DNA from: Lentisphaeria bacterium
Lineage (GTDB): Bacteria; Verrucomicrobiota; Lentisphaeria; Victivallales; UBA1829
Reading direction: 5' to 3'
DNA: 53,642 nucleotides
Assembly (NCBI GenBank): GCA_017963105.1
Contig: JAGCTY010000097.1
Location: 1-53,642 of the forward strand
The notes beneath the pieces were generated by a model that was not told where the DNA came from, ran no database searches, and worked only from the letters and a program-made list of their open reading frames with translations. Positions 24,735-32,774 of this stretch are shown here, in pieces. Within the stretch, counting starts at the first letter, position 1, and each line of letters opens with the position of its first letter. The position numbers and the translations under genes were made by a program.

Positions 24735-26213
24735 TCAGATCTTGAGCTTGCCGGTGGCCGCCAGTACGACGGCGATGATCGCGATGATGACCATGGCGAT
24801 CGCGCAGGCCGCCTCGATGGGCGTAAACGACGGTTTGCTCTTCGCTGCGGCGTCCGTCGCGTCCTCGCGGGCCTGGGAACATGCCCGGATGTACACCGGG
24901 ATGCCGACCACGAGGAAACAGAACGCCATCAGCAGGTAGGTGAGCCCGGCGGCGTAGATCATCCAGAGCGCGTACAGCGTGCCGGCCACGCCGCAGAGCA
25001 TCGCGAACGGGCGCTTCACGGGCAGGTTGTTCGGGTATTCGTCCGTCATGCAGAGTTTCCACAGGTACGCCGTGCAGGCGAGGTACGGCGGCAGGATCAT
25101 CACGGACGTGATCGAGAGCATCGAGTTCCAGGCGTTGTTCTCGAAGTAGACGAAGATCATGGTGAGCTGCATGAGGCCGCTGGTGACCCAGAGCGAGGCG
25201 GACGGGCTTTCATGCGCGTTCGTGTGCTTGAAGAACCGCGGGAACGTGCCGTCGAGCGCGGCGGCGTAAGGGATCTGCGCGATCATGATCGTGAACGCCA
25301 GCCAGCTCGTCATGAGCGCGATGATCACGCCCAGGTTCATCACCCAGCCGCCCCAGGAGCCGACGACCTTCGTCAGGATCGGCGCGGTCGACGGGTTTTC
25401 CAGCGCGGCGAGGTGTCCCTGCGACATATAGCCGAACGGCAGCATGGAGAGCAGGAAATAGATCGTGAGGCAGGCGAAGAAGCCGAGCACGGTCGCCTTC
25501 CCGACGTCGCTCTGGCTTTTCGCGCGGCCGGAGATCACCACGGCGCCCTCGATGCCGATGAATGCCCACAGCGTGACCAGCATGGTCGACTTGATCTGGG
25601 GCAGGATGCCGCCCAGCGGCTTGTCCGCCAGCGCCTTCGAGAACGCGTGTCCCCAGAAGTCGAACTTGAACGTGTCGAACCGGAAGACGAACAGCATCAC
25701 GAGGATGAACAGGATGATCGGGACGAGCTTGCAGATCGTGCCGACCACGTTCAGGAACGCCGCCTGCTTCACGCCGCGCAGCACGAGGAAGTTCATGAGC
25801 CAGATCACGCAGGAGCCGCCGATGATCGACGGGATGTTGTTGCCGTGCGTGAACGTGCCCGGGAAAAAGTAGTTGAGCGCGTCCATCAGCAGCACGGCGT
25901 ACGCCACGTTGCCGAAGACGTTGCACAGCCAGTAGCACCACGCCATCTGGAACCCGGCGAACCTGCCGAACCCGAGGCGGGCGTAGGCGTAGATGCCCGT
26001 GGTGGCGTCCGGCCGCGCGTCGGCCAGGATCCGGAACGTGTTGGCCAGGAAAAAGATGCCGACGCCGGTGATGATCCATGCGATCAGCACGGCTCCTGCC
26101 CCCGCCCCCTGCGACATGTTCTGCGGCAGGCTGAATATGCCGCCTCCGACCATGGCGCTGACGACCAGTGCCGCCAGGCTCATCACGCCAAGTTTCTTCG
26201 ATTGATCTCCCAT
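24735..26213 (-). CDS. Basic amino acid antiporter (APC superfamily, ArcD-like)
   Basis: Inner-membrane exchanger of 492 residues with about 12-13 helices. Start ATG 26213 (MGDQSKKLG) has ribosome site GGGAGGGA six bases upstream; the frame is open for 78 more codons, which cover the promoter and leader. Family hallmarks: LVVSAMVGGGIFSLPQNM in helix 1, ILADARPDATTGIYAYAR, LVLRGVKQAAFLNVVGTICK and LWAFIGIEGAVVISGRA. These match the arginine:ornithine antiporter branch (ArcD-like) rather than the shorter AdiC. Pairing with adiA suggests arginine/agmatine exchange in acid conditions; that substrate call is inference. Confidence 0.88.
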   Translation of the reverse strand: MGDQSKKLGVMSLAALVVSAMVGGGIFSLPQNMSQGAGAGAVLIAWIITGVGIFFLANTFRILADARPDATTGIYAYARLGFGRFAGFQMAWCYWLCNVFGNVAYAVLLMDALNYFFPGTFTHGNNIPSIIGGSCVIWLMNFLVLRGVKQAAFLNVVGTICKLVPIILFILVMLFVFRFDTFKFDFWGHAFSKALADKPLGGILPQIKSTMLVTLWAFIGIEGAVVISGRAKSQSDVGKATVLGFFACLTIYFLLSMLPFGYMSQGHLAALENPSTAPILTKVVGSWGGWVMNLGVIIALMTSWLAFTIMIAQIPYAAALDGTFPRFFKHTNAHESPSASLWVTSGLMQLTMIFVYFENNAWNSMLSITSVMILPPYLACTAYLWKLCMTDEYPNNLPVKRPFAMLCGVAGTLYALWMIYAAGLTYLLMAFCFLVVGIPVYIRACSQAREDATDAAAKSKPSFTPIEAACAIAMVIIAIIAVVLAATGKLKI

Positions 26214-26219
26214 AAAAAT

Positions 26220-26296
26220 CCCTCCCGGTTGCGATTGTTTTTCTAGACCGGGAAGGGACCTGCGGACGCGGTCGAATGCGGACGCCCCCTCCCCGG
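26220..26296 (-). promoter_or_regulatory. Leader with mutually exclusive hairpins over the antiporter ribosome site
   Basis: Reading the minus strand from the predicted transcript start, segment 1 CCGGGGAGGG (26296-26287) can pair over all 10 bases, one of them G-U, with segment 2 CCCTTCCCGG (26257-26248). Segment 2 can instead pair over 9 bases with segment 3 CCGGGAGGG (26228-26220), which contains the Shine-Dalgarno sequence. Pairing 1:2 frees the ribosome site; pairing 2:3 hides it. The loop between 1 and 2 holds a direct repeat GCGTCCGCA. Not a riboswitch class I recognise. Confidence 0.6.
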
Positions 26297-26313
26297 ATGT
26301 CCGTTGTTCGTTT

Positions 26314-26341
26314 AACATAGCACAGCTTGGCGGGATTTCAA
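26314..26341 (-). promoter_or_regulatory. Promoter for the antiporter-adiA operon
   Basis: On the minus strand: -35 TTGAAA (26341-26336), 16 bp spacer, -10 TATGTT (26319-26314). The predicted start near 26307 gives a leader of about 90 nt that contains all three pairing segments. Confidence 0.7.
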
Positions 26342-26398
26342 ACGCCAAAAAAGGCCCGCGGAAGCCGGAAAAAAGGGCGGAATGACGGGAAAAAGCGC

Positions 26399-26426
26399 TT
26401 GCTTTTTGGAGAAGATGATGTATAAT
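26399..26426 (+). promoter_or_regulatory. Promoter for mraY
   Basis: -35 TTGCTT (26399-26404), 16 bp spacer, consensus -10 TATAAT (26421-26426), 66 bp before ATG 26493. It diverges from the antiporter promoter about 60 bp away. Confidence 0.75.
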
Positions 26427-26492
26427 ATTCCGCAGAAAATCAAGCACCCCGTTTTTTCCAAAATTTCATCCCAATCCCCACTGCACGCCGCC

Positions 26493-27590
26493 ATGCTCTA
26501 TTATCTCGTCTCCCTCATCCCCGACTTCGAAGAAACCCCCCTCCGCCTGTTCAACTACTTCACCTTCCGCGCCGCCGCCGCGCTCGTCACCGCCACGCTG
26601 CTGGGCATCCTGCTCGGCCCGCTGACCGTGCGCCTGCTGAAAGACTTCGTCGCGCCGCCTCGCCTGGAGGGGATCGTGGCGGAAGAGTTCGTGGACCATT
26701 CGAAAGACAAGACGCCGAGCATGGGCGGGCTGCTGGTGGTGGCGAGCATCATTCTGGCGACTCTCCTGTGGGGCGATCTGACGAACCGCCTGCTCCTGCT
26801 CTTCCTGTGCACGCTCGCGGCGTTCAGCGCCATCGGGTTCATCGACGACTTCACGAAGATCAAGAGCAAGAAGGACGGCGTGTCCGCCAAGTACAAGCTG
26901 GTCTGTCAGTTCGCCGTTTCCATCATGGCGATCCTGATCTATTCCCACCTCACGCCCGAGATCGCGAAGACGTTCTGCCAGCTCTACGTGCCGTTCATCA
27001 AGGAGCCGGTCTGGACCATGCCCTACCCCGTGGCGGTCGCGTTCGCCGTGTTCGTGCTGGTCGGCACGTCCAACGCCGTGAACCTGACGGACGGGAAGGA
27101 CGGCCTCGCGACGGGCTGTACGGTCTGGTGCATGATGACGTACGCGCTGATCGCATACCTGTGCACGAACTCCATCTTCGCCTCGCACCTGGACCTGCCG
27201 TTCATCCGCAACGGCGCCGAAATCGTCGTGTTCGCCGCCGCGATCATCGGCGCGTGCGTCGGGTTCCTGTGGCACAACTGCAAGCCCGCGTCCATGTTCA
27301 TGGGCGACACCGGCAGCCTCGCGCTCGGCGGCATCATCGGGTTCATCTCCATCCTCGTGAACCAGGAGCTCCTGCTCATTCTCGTGGGCGGCGTCTTCGT
27401 GATGGAAATCGGGTCCGTCATCATCCAGGTCACCAGCTTCCGGCTGACCGGGAAACGAATCTTCAAGTGCACCCCGATCCACCACCACTTCGAACAGCTC
27501 GGCTGGACGGAGACGCAGATCGTGACGCGGTTCTGGATCCTTGCGGGGCTCTTCGCGCTCGCGGGCGCCGCCACGATGAAACTGCGCTGA
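26493..27590 (+). CDS. mraY: Phospho-N-acetylmuramoyl-pentapeptide-transferase
   Basis: Makes lipid I from UDP-MurNAc-pentapeptide and undecaprenyl phosphate in the inner membrane. 365 residues, normal length. Start ATG 26493 (MLYYLVSLIPDFEETPLRLFNYFTFR) matches the family; codons upstream of it overlap the promoter. Conserved: HSKDKTPSMGGLLVV, the DD pair in AIGFIDDFTKIKSKK, NAVNLTDGKDGLATG, FLWHNCKPASMFMGDTGSLALGG and the CTPIHHHFEQLGWTETQIVTRFW tail. It lies outside any mur/fts cluster here, as a separate unit. No clear ribosome site is visible before the start. Confidence 0.97.
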   Translation: MLYYLVSLIPDFEETPLRLFNYFTFRAAAALVTATLLGILLGPLTVRLLKDFVAPPRLEGIVAEEFVDHSKDKTPSMGGLLVVASIILATLLWGDLTNRLLLLFLCTLAAFSAIGFIDDFTKIKSKKDGVSAKYKLVCQFAVSIMAILIYSHLTPEIAKTFCQLYVPFIKEPVWTMPYPVAVAFAVFVLVGTSNAVNLTDGKDGLATGCTVWCMMTYALIAYLCTNSIFASHLDLPFIRNGAEIVVFAAAIIGACVGFLWHNCKPASMFMGDTGSLALGGIIGFISILVNQELLLILVGGVFVMEIGSVIIQVTSFRLTGKRIFKCTPIHHHFEQLGWTETQIVTRFWILAGLFALAGAATMKLR

Positions 27591-27627
27591 GGACTGCTCT
27601 TTTTTCCGTTTTTTGAGGGGGACAGCC

Positions 27628-28074
27628 ATGAAAAAGAAATACGAATGCCTGATTTGGGGCGGCGGTTTCGTCCTTCTTGCGGTCCTTGCGCTTTCGGTTT
27701 ATGTTTTCATTTCAGGGCGCAGTCGCGAACCGGTTTTCGATCCCGCCCCGCTGATCGGATTGACGAAGGAAGAAGTCCTCGGACTGGCATTCGACCAATA
27801 CCGGAAAAGCGGGGCCGAACTGGAAATTCGTGTTCCGGCAATCCGTGCTCAGGTAATCAGAGGAGAGAGACACCTGTCGATGATGGATTGCTCGTACAAA
27901 ACCATCGGGGACGCAAAGAAGGACGATTATCTGATGAGCAGCGACATCTGGGAAACCAACGAGCGGAAAAAGTTCTCCCTTTCCATGATCCAGAAACCCA
28001 GGGAAGTCTATGTTTTTTATTTCGAAAATGGAAAAGTCTCGAAAGTGAAAACAAAGATCTTTTACAGAGAGTGA
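27628..28074 (+). CDS. Hypothetical membrane-anchored protein
   Basis: 148 residues, not recognised. ATG 27628 is preceded by GAGGGGGA (27615-27622). One N-terminal transmembrane or signal-anchor segment (about residues 9-30, LIWGGGFVLLAVLALSVYVF) is followed by a roughly 115-residue soluble domain with LIGLTKEEVLGLAFDQYRKSG, which resembles short lipoprotein-like domains that begin LIGKTKEEV. Codon use is less GC-biased than in its neighbours, hinting at a fast-evolving or acquired gene. It is 37 bp after mraY and convergent with the Bat-type operon. Confidence 0.7.
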   Translation: MKKKYECLIWGGGFVLLAVLALSVYVFISGRSREPVFDPAPLIGLTKEEVLGLAFDQYRKSGAELEIRVPAIRAQVIRGERHLSMMDCSYKTIGDAKKDDYLMSSDIWETNERKKFSLSMIQKPREVYVFYFENGKVSKVKTKIFYRE

Positions 28075-28087
28075 CTTTTTTAAGCCC

Positions 28088-28107
28088 AAAACGGAAATCT
28101 GTTCCGT
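28088..28107 (-). terminator. Possible terminator of the Bat-type operon
   Basis: On the minus strand a 6 bp stem ACGGAA/TTCCGT with a 5-base loop (28107-28091) is followed by a short T run. It lies 25 bp after the batA stop, in the convergent gap. Confidence 0.35.
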
Positions 28108-28132
28108 CGAATCACTGTGCGCCTGTGAAATG

Positions 28133-29173
28133 CTACGGCAGGCGCAGGCAGACCGTCTGGCGGAGGCAGAATCCGAGCAGGATCGCGCCGAGACCGATCC
28201 AGCAGAAGATCGGGTAGAGTTCGCGCCAGTTGACCACGACGGGCTGTTCCACGCTCGTCTTTTCCAGCTTGTTGATCTCGTCCATGGCCTGTGCCATGCC
28301 CTTGGCGTCGGCGGCGCGGTAGTAGCGCCCGCCGGTCATGTCCGCGAGCTCGCGCAGCAGCGGCTCGTCGAATTCGTCCGGGTAGTTCTGGAGGATGACG
28401 CCGCCGAGCAGGCTTTGAACGGGAAGCCTGGCGAAGCGCGATCCGATGCCGACCGTGTAGATGGTGATGTCGAACGTGTCGGCGAGCTTGCCGGCATCGC
28501 GCGGCGAGATCTGGCCGTTGACCGTGTTCGAACCGTCGGTGAACAGCACCAGGATGCGGCTTTTCGCGTCGGAGTTCTTCAGGCGTTTCACCGCGCTGGC
28601 GATCGGCGCTGCGATCCCGGTTCCGTCGCCGATCTGGCGCGAGGAGAGACGTTCCAGGTTGGCCAGCAGGAACGCATGGTCGAGCGTGGGCGGGCACACC
28701 ACGTAGGGCAGGCTGGCGAACGCGATCAGGCCGATGCGGTCGTTCGGGCGCTCCTCGATGAACCGGGCGATCTCGTCCTTGGCGGTCTCGACGCGGTTCT
28801 TGAGCGTGCCACGCTGGATCATGCCGATGATCTGCGTGTCGGTGAGGTTACGCGCGGGCGGATCGTATGCCTCCATGCTGGGCGACAGGTCGAACGCGAT
28901 CATGATGTCGATGCCGTCCGCCTTCGAGCGGATTTCCTCGATCCCCTCGCGGGGCTGCGCCAGCGCGACGATCATGGCCGCGCCGCCGAGCGCGAAGAGC
29001 ACGAACGGGATCAGCTTGCGCCAGTTCACGCGGCGGCCTTTCTGACCGGCGGCGCGTTTGAACGGAGCCAGGCCGGGGACCCGGATCGACGGCGCGTGCA
29101 GGGTCCAGGCGTAATACAATACGGCGGCGTACGGGATGAACAGCAGAAGCAGCCAGGGATATTCGAGTTTCAT
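28133..29173 (-). CDS. BatA-like von Willebrand factor A domain membrane protein
   Basis: 346 residues. Two N-terminal transmembrane helices (LEYPWLLLLFIPYAAVLYYAW and FVLFALGGAAMIVAL), then a VWA domain with an intact MIDAS: DLSPSM, a Thr in the GDGTG loop, and FTDGSN. A C-terminal helix (IFCWIGLGAILLGFCL) anchors the other end. This is the BatA/BatB architecture of MoxR-linked aerotolerance-type operons, which may act as metal-dependent chaperone or envelope complexes. Its start overlaps the stop of the preceding gene (ATGA). A separate BatB is not present in the window. Confidence 0.88.
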   Translation of the reverse strand: MKLEYPWLLLLFIPYAAVLYYAWTLHAPSIRVPGLAPFKRAAGQKGRRVNWRKLIPFVLFALGGAAMIVALAQPREGIEEIRSKADGIDIMIAFDLSPSMEAYDPPARNLTDTQIIGMIQRGTLKNRVETAKDEIARFIEERPNDRIGLIAFASLPYVVCPPTLDHAFLLANLERLSSRQIGDGTGIAAPIASAVKRLKNSDAKSRILVLFTDGSNTVNGQISPRDAGKLADTFDITIYTVGIGSRFARLPVQSLLGGVILQNYPDEFDEPLLRELADMTGGRYYRAADAKGMAQAMDEINKLEKTSVEQPVVVNWRELYPIFCWIGLGAILLGFCLRQTVCLRLP

Positions 29174-30192
29174 TTACGGCCTCCATTTTTTCCATTGGCC
29201 TGAAGGTCGTCTTCCCGCGGAATCGTGCCGGAAATAAGCTCCTCCGCTTTCTCGGACGCCTGTTCGAAGAGGTGCGGATCGGCGGGCAGCCGGGCGAACT
29301 TCACCATGTCGGCGGACGCGAGGAACGAACGCAGGAACTTGCGGTCCTTGTCTTCCAGCAGTTTGTCGCTGCGTTCCAGGTCGGCCAGGAATTCCGCCGT
29401 GGTCTGTCGTTCGGCGCGCAGACGGAACCGCGCCTCGAGATAATGCCGGACGACATCTGTGAGCCCGGCGATGGCGAGTTCGGGCGACGCCATGCCGCCG
29501 CGGACCTGCGCCCGGAGCATCCGGATGGCCTCGATGGCATGTTCCCAGGCGGTCTTGATGTGCTTTGCTGCCTCGCGTTTCTTATGGGCGAGTAGTGCCC
29601 AGACGGCCAGGGAAACGAGGATGATGATGGCGGCGACGATACCCGCGACCAGCCAGGACAATTTCCTGTCGCGCACGTCGATGCGCGGCGCCAGCGAAAG
29701 GTCGGTGCCGTTGTCGTCCAGCGGCAGCACCAGGTCGGCGACCTTCAGCTCGGGCAGGGCCGTTTCGATGCTCTTGCCCGCGAAGAATTCGGCCAGGACC
29801 GAGCCCCCGCCGGATTCCCCGCCGCGGTACGCCTGAAGCGGGATCACGAGCGTCCAGTCGGAGTACCCCCAGCGGATGCGCGAACGGTGAAACGCCGGGT
29901 CCGAGGTAAGTTGAAGATTTTTGCCGGGTTCGGCCGCGGCCAGCTTGAACGAGTCGGTCCAGGGAAGGCGGTATTTCAGGACGGCGTTGAAGTGCGTCCC
30001 GATGGTCGGTTCACCGCCGTCCGCGAACTCGTAGGCGGGTTCGCCGAGCAGGACGGGATCGGCGGCCTCTTTTGCGGACATGCGCCAACGGATCGCGACC
30101 GCCGCGCCCGCGGCGATCAGGAGCAGCAGGATGCAGCCGAGGATGAGCGGGAGCATCCGGAACCAGGTCTTTTCGATCAGTTTTGACTTCAT
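29170..30192 (-). CDS. Bat-operon membrane protein (DUF4381-like)
   Basis: 340 residues. An N-terminal helix (LPLILGCILLLLIAAGAAVAI), a periplasmic beta-rich segment of about 140 residues, a second helix (WLVAGIVAAIIILVSLAVWAL) and a cytosolic helical tail with YLEARFRLRAERQTTAEFL and ASADMVKFARLPADP. That tail pattern is typical of the DUF4381/BatD C-terminal region. It lies between the DUF58 gene (9 bp) and batA (4 bp overlap). The N-terminal periplasmic part is unlike BatD repeats, so this may be a reduced functional equivalent. Confidence 0.7.
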   Translation of the reverse strand: MKSKLIEKTWFRMLPLILGCILLLLIAAGAAVAIRWRMSAKEAADPVLLGEPAYEFADGGEPTIGTHFNAVLKYRLPWTDSFKLAAAEPGKNLQLTSDPAFHRSRIRWGYSDWTLVIPLQAYRGGESGGGSVLAEFFAGKSIETALPELKVADLVLPLDDNGTDLSLAPRIDVRDRKLSWLVAGIVAAIIILVSLAVWALLAHKKREAAKHIKTAWEHAIEAIRMLRAQVRGGMASPELAIAGLTDVVRHYLEARFRLRAERQTTAEFLADLERSDKLLEDKDRKFLRSFLASADMVKFARLPADPHLFEQASEKAEELISGTIPREDDLQANGKNGGRK

Positions 30193-30201
30193 GGCAGTTC
30201 G

Positions 30202-31086
30202 TCAACCTCTGGATTTGCGTTTGCCGCGCTTCTGGAAGAATCCCATCAGCGGTTTCACGATGTCGCCCGTGCACGGAAGCTCGATCAGGTCGACTTTCGC
30301 CTGGCGGCAGTTCTCCTCAAGTTGCTGGTCGAACAGCTCCTGCGCGGCGGCGTAGCGCGCGGCGGCCATTCTGCTGCCGGGGAACGCGAAGCTCGCGCCG
30401 GTTTCGGCGTCTTCGAGCTCGAGCGCGGCTGCGGCCGGCAGGGCGGTCTCCAGCGAATCCACTACGCGGATGGCCGCCAGGTCGTGCCTGCGGTTCAGGA
30501 TCCGCAGCGGCTTCCAGTAATCCCCTTCGTCCATGAAGTCGCTGATGAGGAAGATCACGCTCTTCTTTTTCAGCGTGCGGCTGAGCGATTCGAGCGCGGT
30601 CGCGATATTCGTGCCGCGGCCCCGGGGATGCGTGGCCACCAGGTCGCGGATCACGCGCATCACGTGGGCGCGCCCGGAACGTGGCGGGATGTAGGACTCC
30701 ACGCGGTCGGAGAAGAGCAGCAGCCCGACCTTGTCGTTGTTGCGGATGGCGCTGAACGCGAGGAGTGCGGCGGTCTCCGCCATCTTGTCGCGCTTGTCGT
30801 CCTCGGCGGACCCGAAGAGCGTGGAGGACGAGATGTCGACCGCGATGATCACGGTGAGCTCACGTTCCTCGACGTATTTCTTGATGTGCGCGACGCCGGT
30901 GCGGGCGGTGACGTTCCAGTCGATGTCGCGGACGTCATCGCCCTCGGTGTACGTGCGGACCTCGCTGAACTCGATGCCGCGTCCGCGGTACACGCTGCGG
31001 TACGCGCCGCCGGTCATCTCTTCGACGACCTTGCGCGTCTTGATTTCGATCTTCCGGATCCTGGCGAGCAGGTCTCTGGTCAACAT
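30202..31086 (-). CDS. DUF58 family protein (MoxR-associated VWA-like)
   Basis: 294 residues, cytosolic. Start ATG 31086 (MLTRDLLARIRKIEI) has GAGG upstream and matches the family N-terminus. The DUF58 signature GRGIEFSEVRTYTEGDDVRDIDWNVTARTG is complete, and the VWA-like fold has DISSST and ISDFMDEG. Such proteins are obligate partners of MoxR AAA ATPases. It follows moxR by 64 bp. Confidence 0.93.
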   Translation of the reverse strand: MLTRDLLARIRKIEIKTRKVVEEMTGGAYRSVYRGRGIEFSEVRTYTEGDDVRDIDWNVTARTGVAHIKKYVEERELTVIIAVDISSSTLFGSAEDDKRDKMAETAALLAFSAIRNNDKVGLLLFSDRVESYIPPRSGRAHVMRVIRDLVATHPRGRGTNIATALESLSRTLKKKSVIFLISDFMDEGDYWKPLRILNRRHDLAAIRVVDSLETALPAAAALELEDAETGASFAFPGSRMAAARYAAAQELFDQQLEENCRQAKVDLIELPCTGDIVKPLMGFFQKRGKRKSRG

Positions 31087-31150
31087 GTGGTGAACCTCGC
31101 TGAATGACTGTAAATCTGCGATGGATGAACGTATCGGGGAGAAATGCAAA

Positions 31151-32173
31151 TTACGGCGTGCGGAGCTCGTTCAGGATGCGTTCGATGATGCTGTCGGCGT
31201 CGAGTCCTTCCGCCTCGGCCTCGTAGCTGAGGATCAGGCGGTGTCGGAGCACGTCCGGAGCGAGCGCCTTCACGTCCTGCGGGATCACGTAGGCGCGGCC
31301 TTCCAGGAACGCCGCCCCCTTCGCCGCGAGGGCCAGCGCGATGCCGGCTCGCGGGGATGCTCCGAACTGCACCAGCTCGGCGAGTTCGCCCAGCTTCACG
31401 CCGTTCTGGCGGCTGGACAGCTCGGCGTGGTGCTTCGGACGCGTCGCGATCACGATGTCGAGGATGTATTCGAGGATCTTTTCGTCCATGTAGACCTTGT
31501 CGACCCATTCGCGGGCCTGCTCGATGTCGGAGAGTTTCGCCACTGCCATCGCGGACAGTTTCGTCTCCGGGTGCGCCATGCGGTCGATCACGGAGCGTTC
31601 CGCCTCGCGCGTCGGATAATTCACTTTCAGCTTGAACATGAAGCGGTCGACCTGGGCTTCGGGCAGGGGGTATGTGCCTTCCTGCTCGATCGGGTTCTGC
31701 GTGGCGAGCACCAGGAACGGCGACGGCATGGGGATGGTCTCCCCGGAGATGGTCGCCTGGCGTTCCTGCATACATTCCAGCAGCGCGCTCTGCACTTTCG
31801 AGGGCGCGCGGTTGATCTCGTCGGCGAGGACCAGGTTCGCGAAGACCGGACCCTTCTTGACCGAGAACGTGTGGTCGTTCTGGTTGTAGATCGTGGTGCC
31901 GACTACGTCCGAGGGCAGCAGGTCCGGCGTGAACTGGATGCGGGAGAATGCGCCGTCCATGGCCTGCGCAACCGTCTTCACCAGCAGCGTCTTCGCCAGG
32001 CCGGGCACGCCTTCCAGCAGCAGATGCCCGTTCGCGACCAGCGACAGCAGCACGCGGTCGACCAGCTGTTCCTGGCCAGCCACGATGCGTCCGATTTCGG
32101 TGCGGAGCGGGCGGATGAACGCGGACGCGTCCGAAATTTTGCTTTGGAGTTCCTGAAGTTCTTCCTGTCTCAT
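31151..32173 (-). CDS. moxR: MoxR family AAA ATPase
   Basis: 340 residues. Walker A is GHLLLEGVPGLAKTLLVKT, Walker B NLVLADEINRAPSKVQSALLE, with FLVLATQNPIEQEGTYPLPEAQ (sensor 1) and GASPRAGIALALAAKGAAF (sensor 2). GAGGAG precedes ATG 32173. It is the first gene of the operon moxR-DUF58-DUF4381-like-batA. MoxR proteins act as chaperone-like ATPases that help metal or cofactor insertion with VWA partners; the client here is unknown. Confidence 0.95.
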   Translation of the reverse strand: MRQEELQELQSKISDASAFIRPLRTEIGRIVAGQEQLVDRVLLSLVANGHLLLEGVPGLAKTLLVKTVAQAMDGAFSRIQFTPDLLPSDVVGTTIYNQNDHTFSVKKGPVFANLVLADEINRAPSKVQSALLECMQERQATISGETIPMPSPFLVLATQNPIEQEGTYPLPEAQVDRFMFKLKVNYPTREAERSVIDRMAHPETKLSAMAVAKLSDIEQAREWVDKVYMDEKILEYILDIVIATRPKHHAELSSRQNGVKLGELAELVQFGASPRAGIALALAAKGAAFLEGRAYVIPQDVKALAPDVLRHRLILSYEAEAEGLDADSIIERILNELRTP

Positions 32174-32657
32174 GCCAATTTATCTCCTCAAAAATGGGTC
32201 GGTGTTGAAAAGCTGCGACGATGCGGCGGGGGGCTGTTTTGTCCGGATGCTTCACGGCGGTCTGCCCACGTCCGGACGGGGGCTGTGGACTCCCGGCACA
32301 GGGTATAGACACCGGTTTTCCGGAAAAGTTCCCTCTTTTTCGCGCGGTCCCGCAAAAAAGCCGTCCTGTCCGGTTTCATCCGCCCGGCGCCATGTGCATC
32401 TTCCGCGGGTTGAACAAAAAAGGGCTCCTCCATTAATTGGTTTTCGGCGGCTTTTCGCACCCGGGCAAAGTCCAACTGGTAAGGTTTTAGCTGGTTTCTT
32501 TCAGGTAGCCACGCTCGAATCTTCCTGCATTGTCTTGTTTGCCCATACGCTGAAAATCCATCCGCTCGAACAAATAGAGATACCCAAAAGAGCGCTGTTG
32601 CCGTCCTCTCCTGTTTCATCGGGATTGACAATAAATTGAAAGTTTTTGATTTCTTTT
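32174..32657. other. Intergenic region upstream of moxR, no gene recognised
   Basis: About 480 bp of mixed composition between the divergent moxR and repressor genes. Open frames on both strands lack ribosome sites and show no family resemblance. I found no convincing promoter for moxR, no tRNA fold and no repeat. Confidence 0.5.
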
Positions 32658-32684
32658 TTGAAACATCCTTGAAACTTCTTTCAA
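32658..32684 (+). promoter_or_regulatory. Candidate operator of the S24-like repressor
   Basis: A perfect palindrome TTGAAA-CTTC-TTTCAA (32669-32684) overlaps the -35 box. A direct repeat TTGAAAC lies 11 bp upstream (32658-32664), about one helical turn away. This fits an autoregulated repressor. Confidence 0.5.
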
Positions 32685-32697
32685 CGCGGTGTATAGT
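32669..32697 (+). promoter_or_regulatory. Promoter for the S24-like repressor gene
   Basis: -35 TTGAAA (32669-32674), 17 bp spacer, -10 TATAGT (32692-32697), 77 bp before ATG 32775. The ribosome site is AGAGGGG (32759-32765). Confidence 0.78.
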
Positions 32698-32774
32698 GTA
32701 TCGTTCCGACACGTTTTCATTCGACATCGGTCCAGCCGTTTGCCTTTACCTTTTTTTCAGAGGGGTCTTTCATC

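Noticed and set aside
32471-32530. tRNA-like T-loop string (GCTCGAATC) in the moxR upstream gap
   Set aside because: No acceptor stem, D-stem or CCA can be built around it on either strand.
32172-32727. Overlapping 155- and 179-codon frames between moxR and the repressor gene
   Set aside because: They overlap on opposite strands, run into the moxR start or repressor promoter, and show no family similarity.
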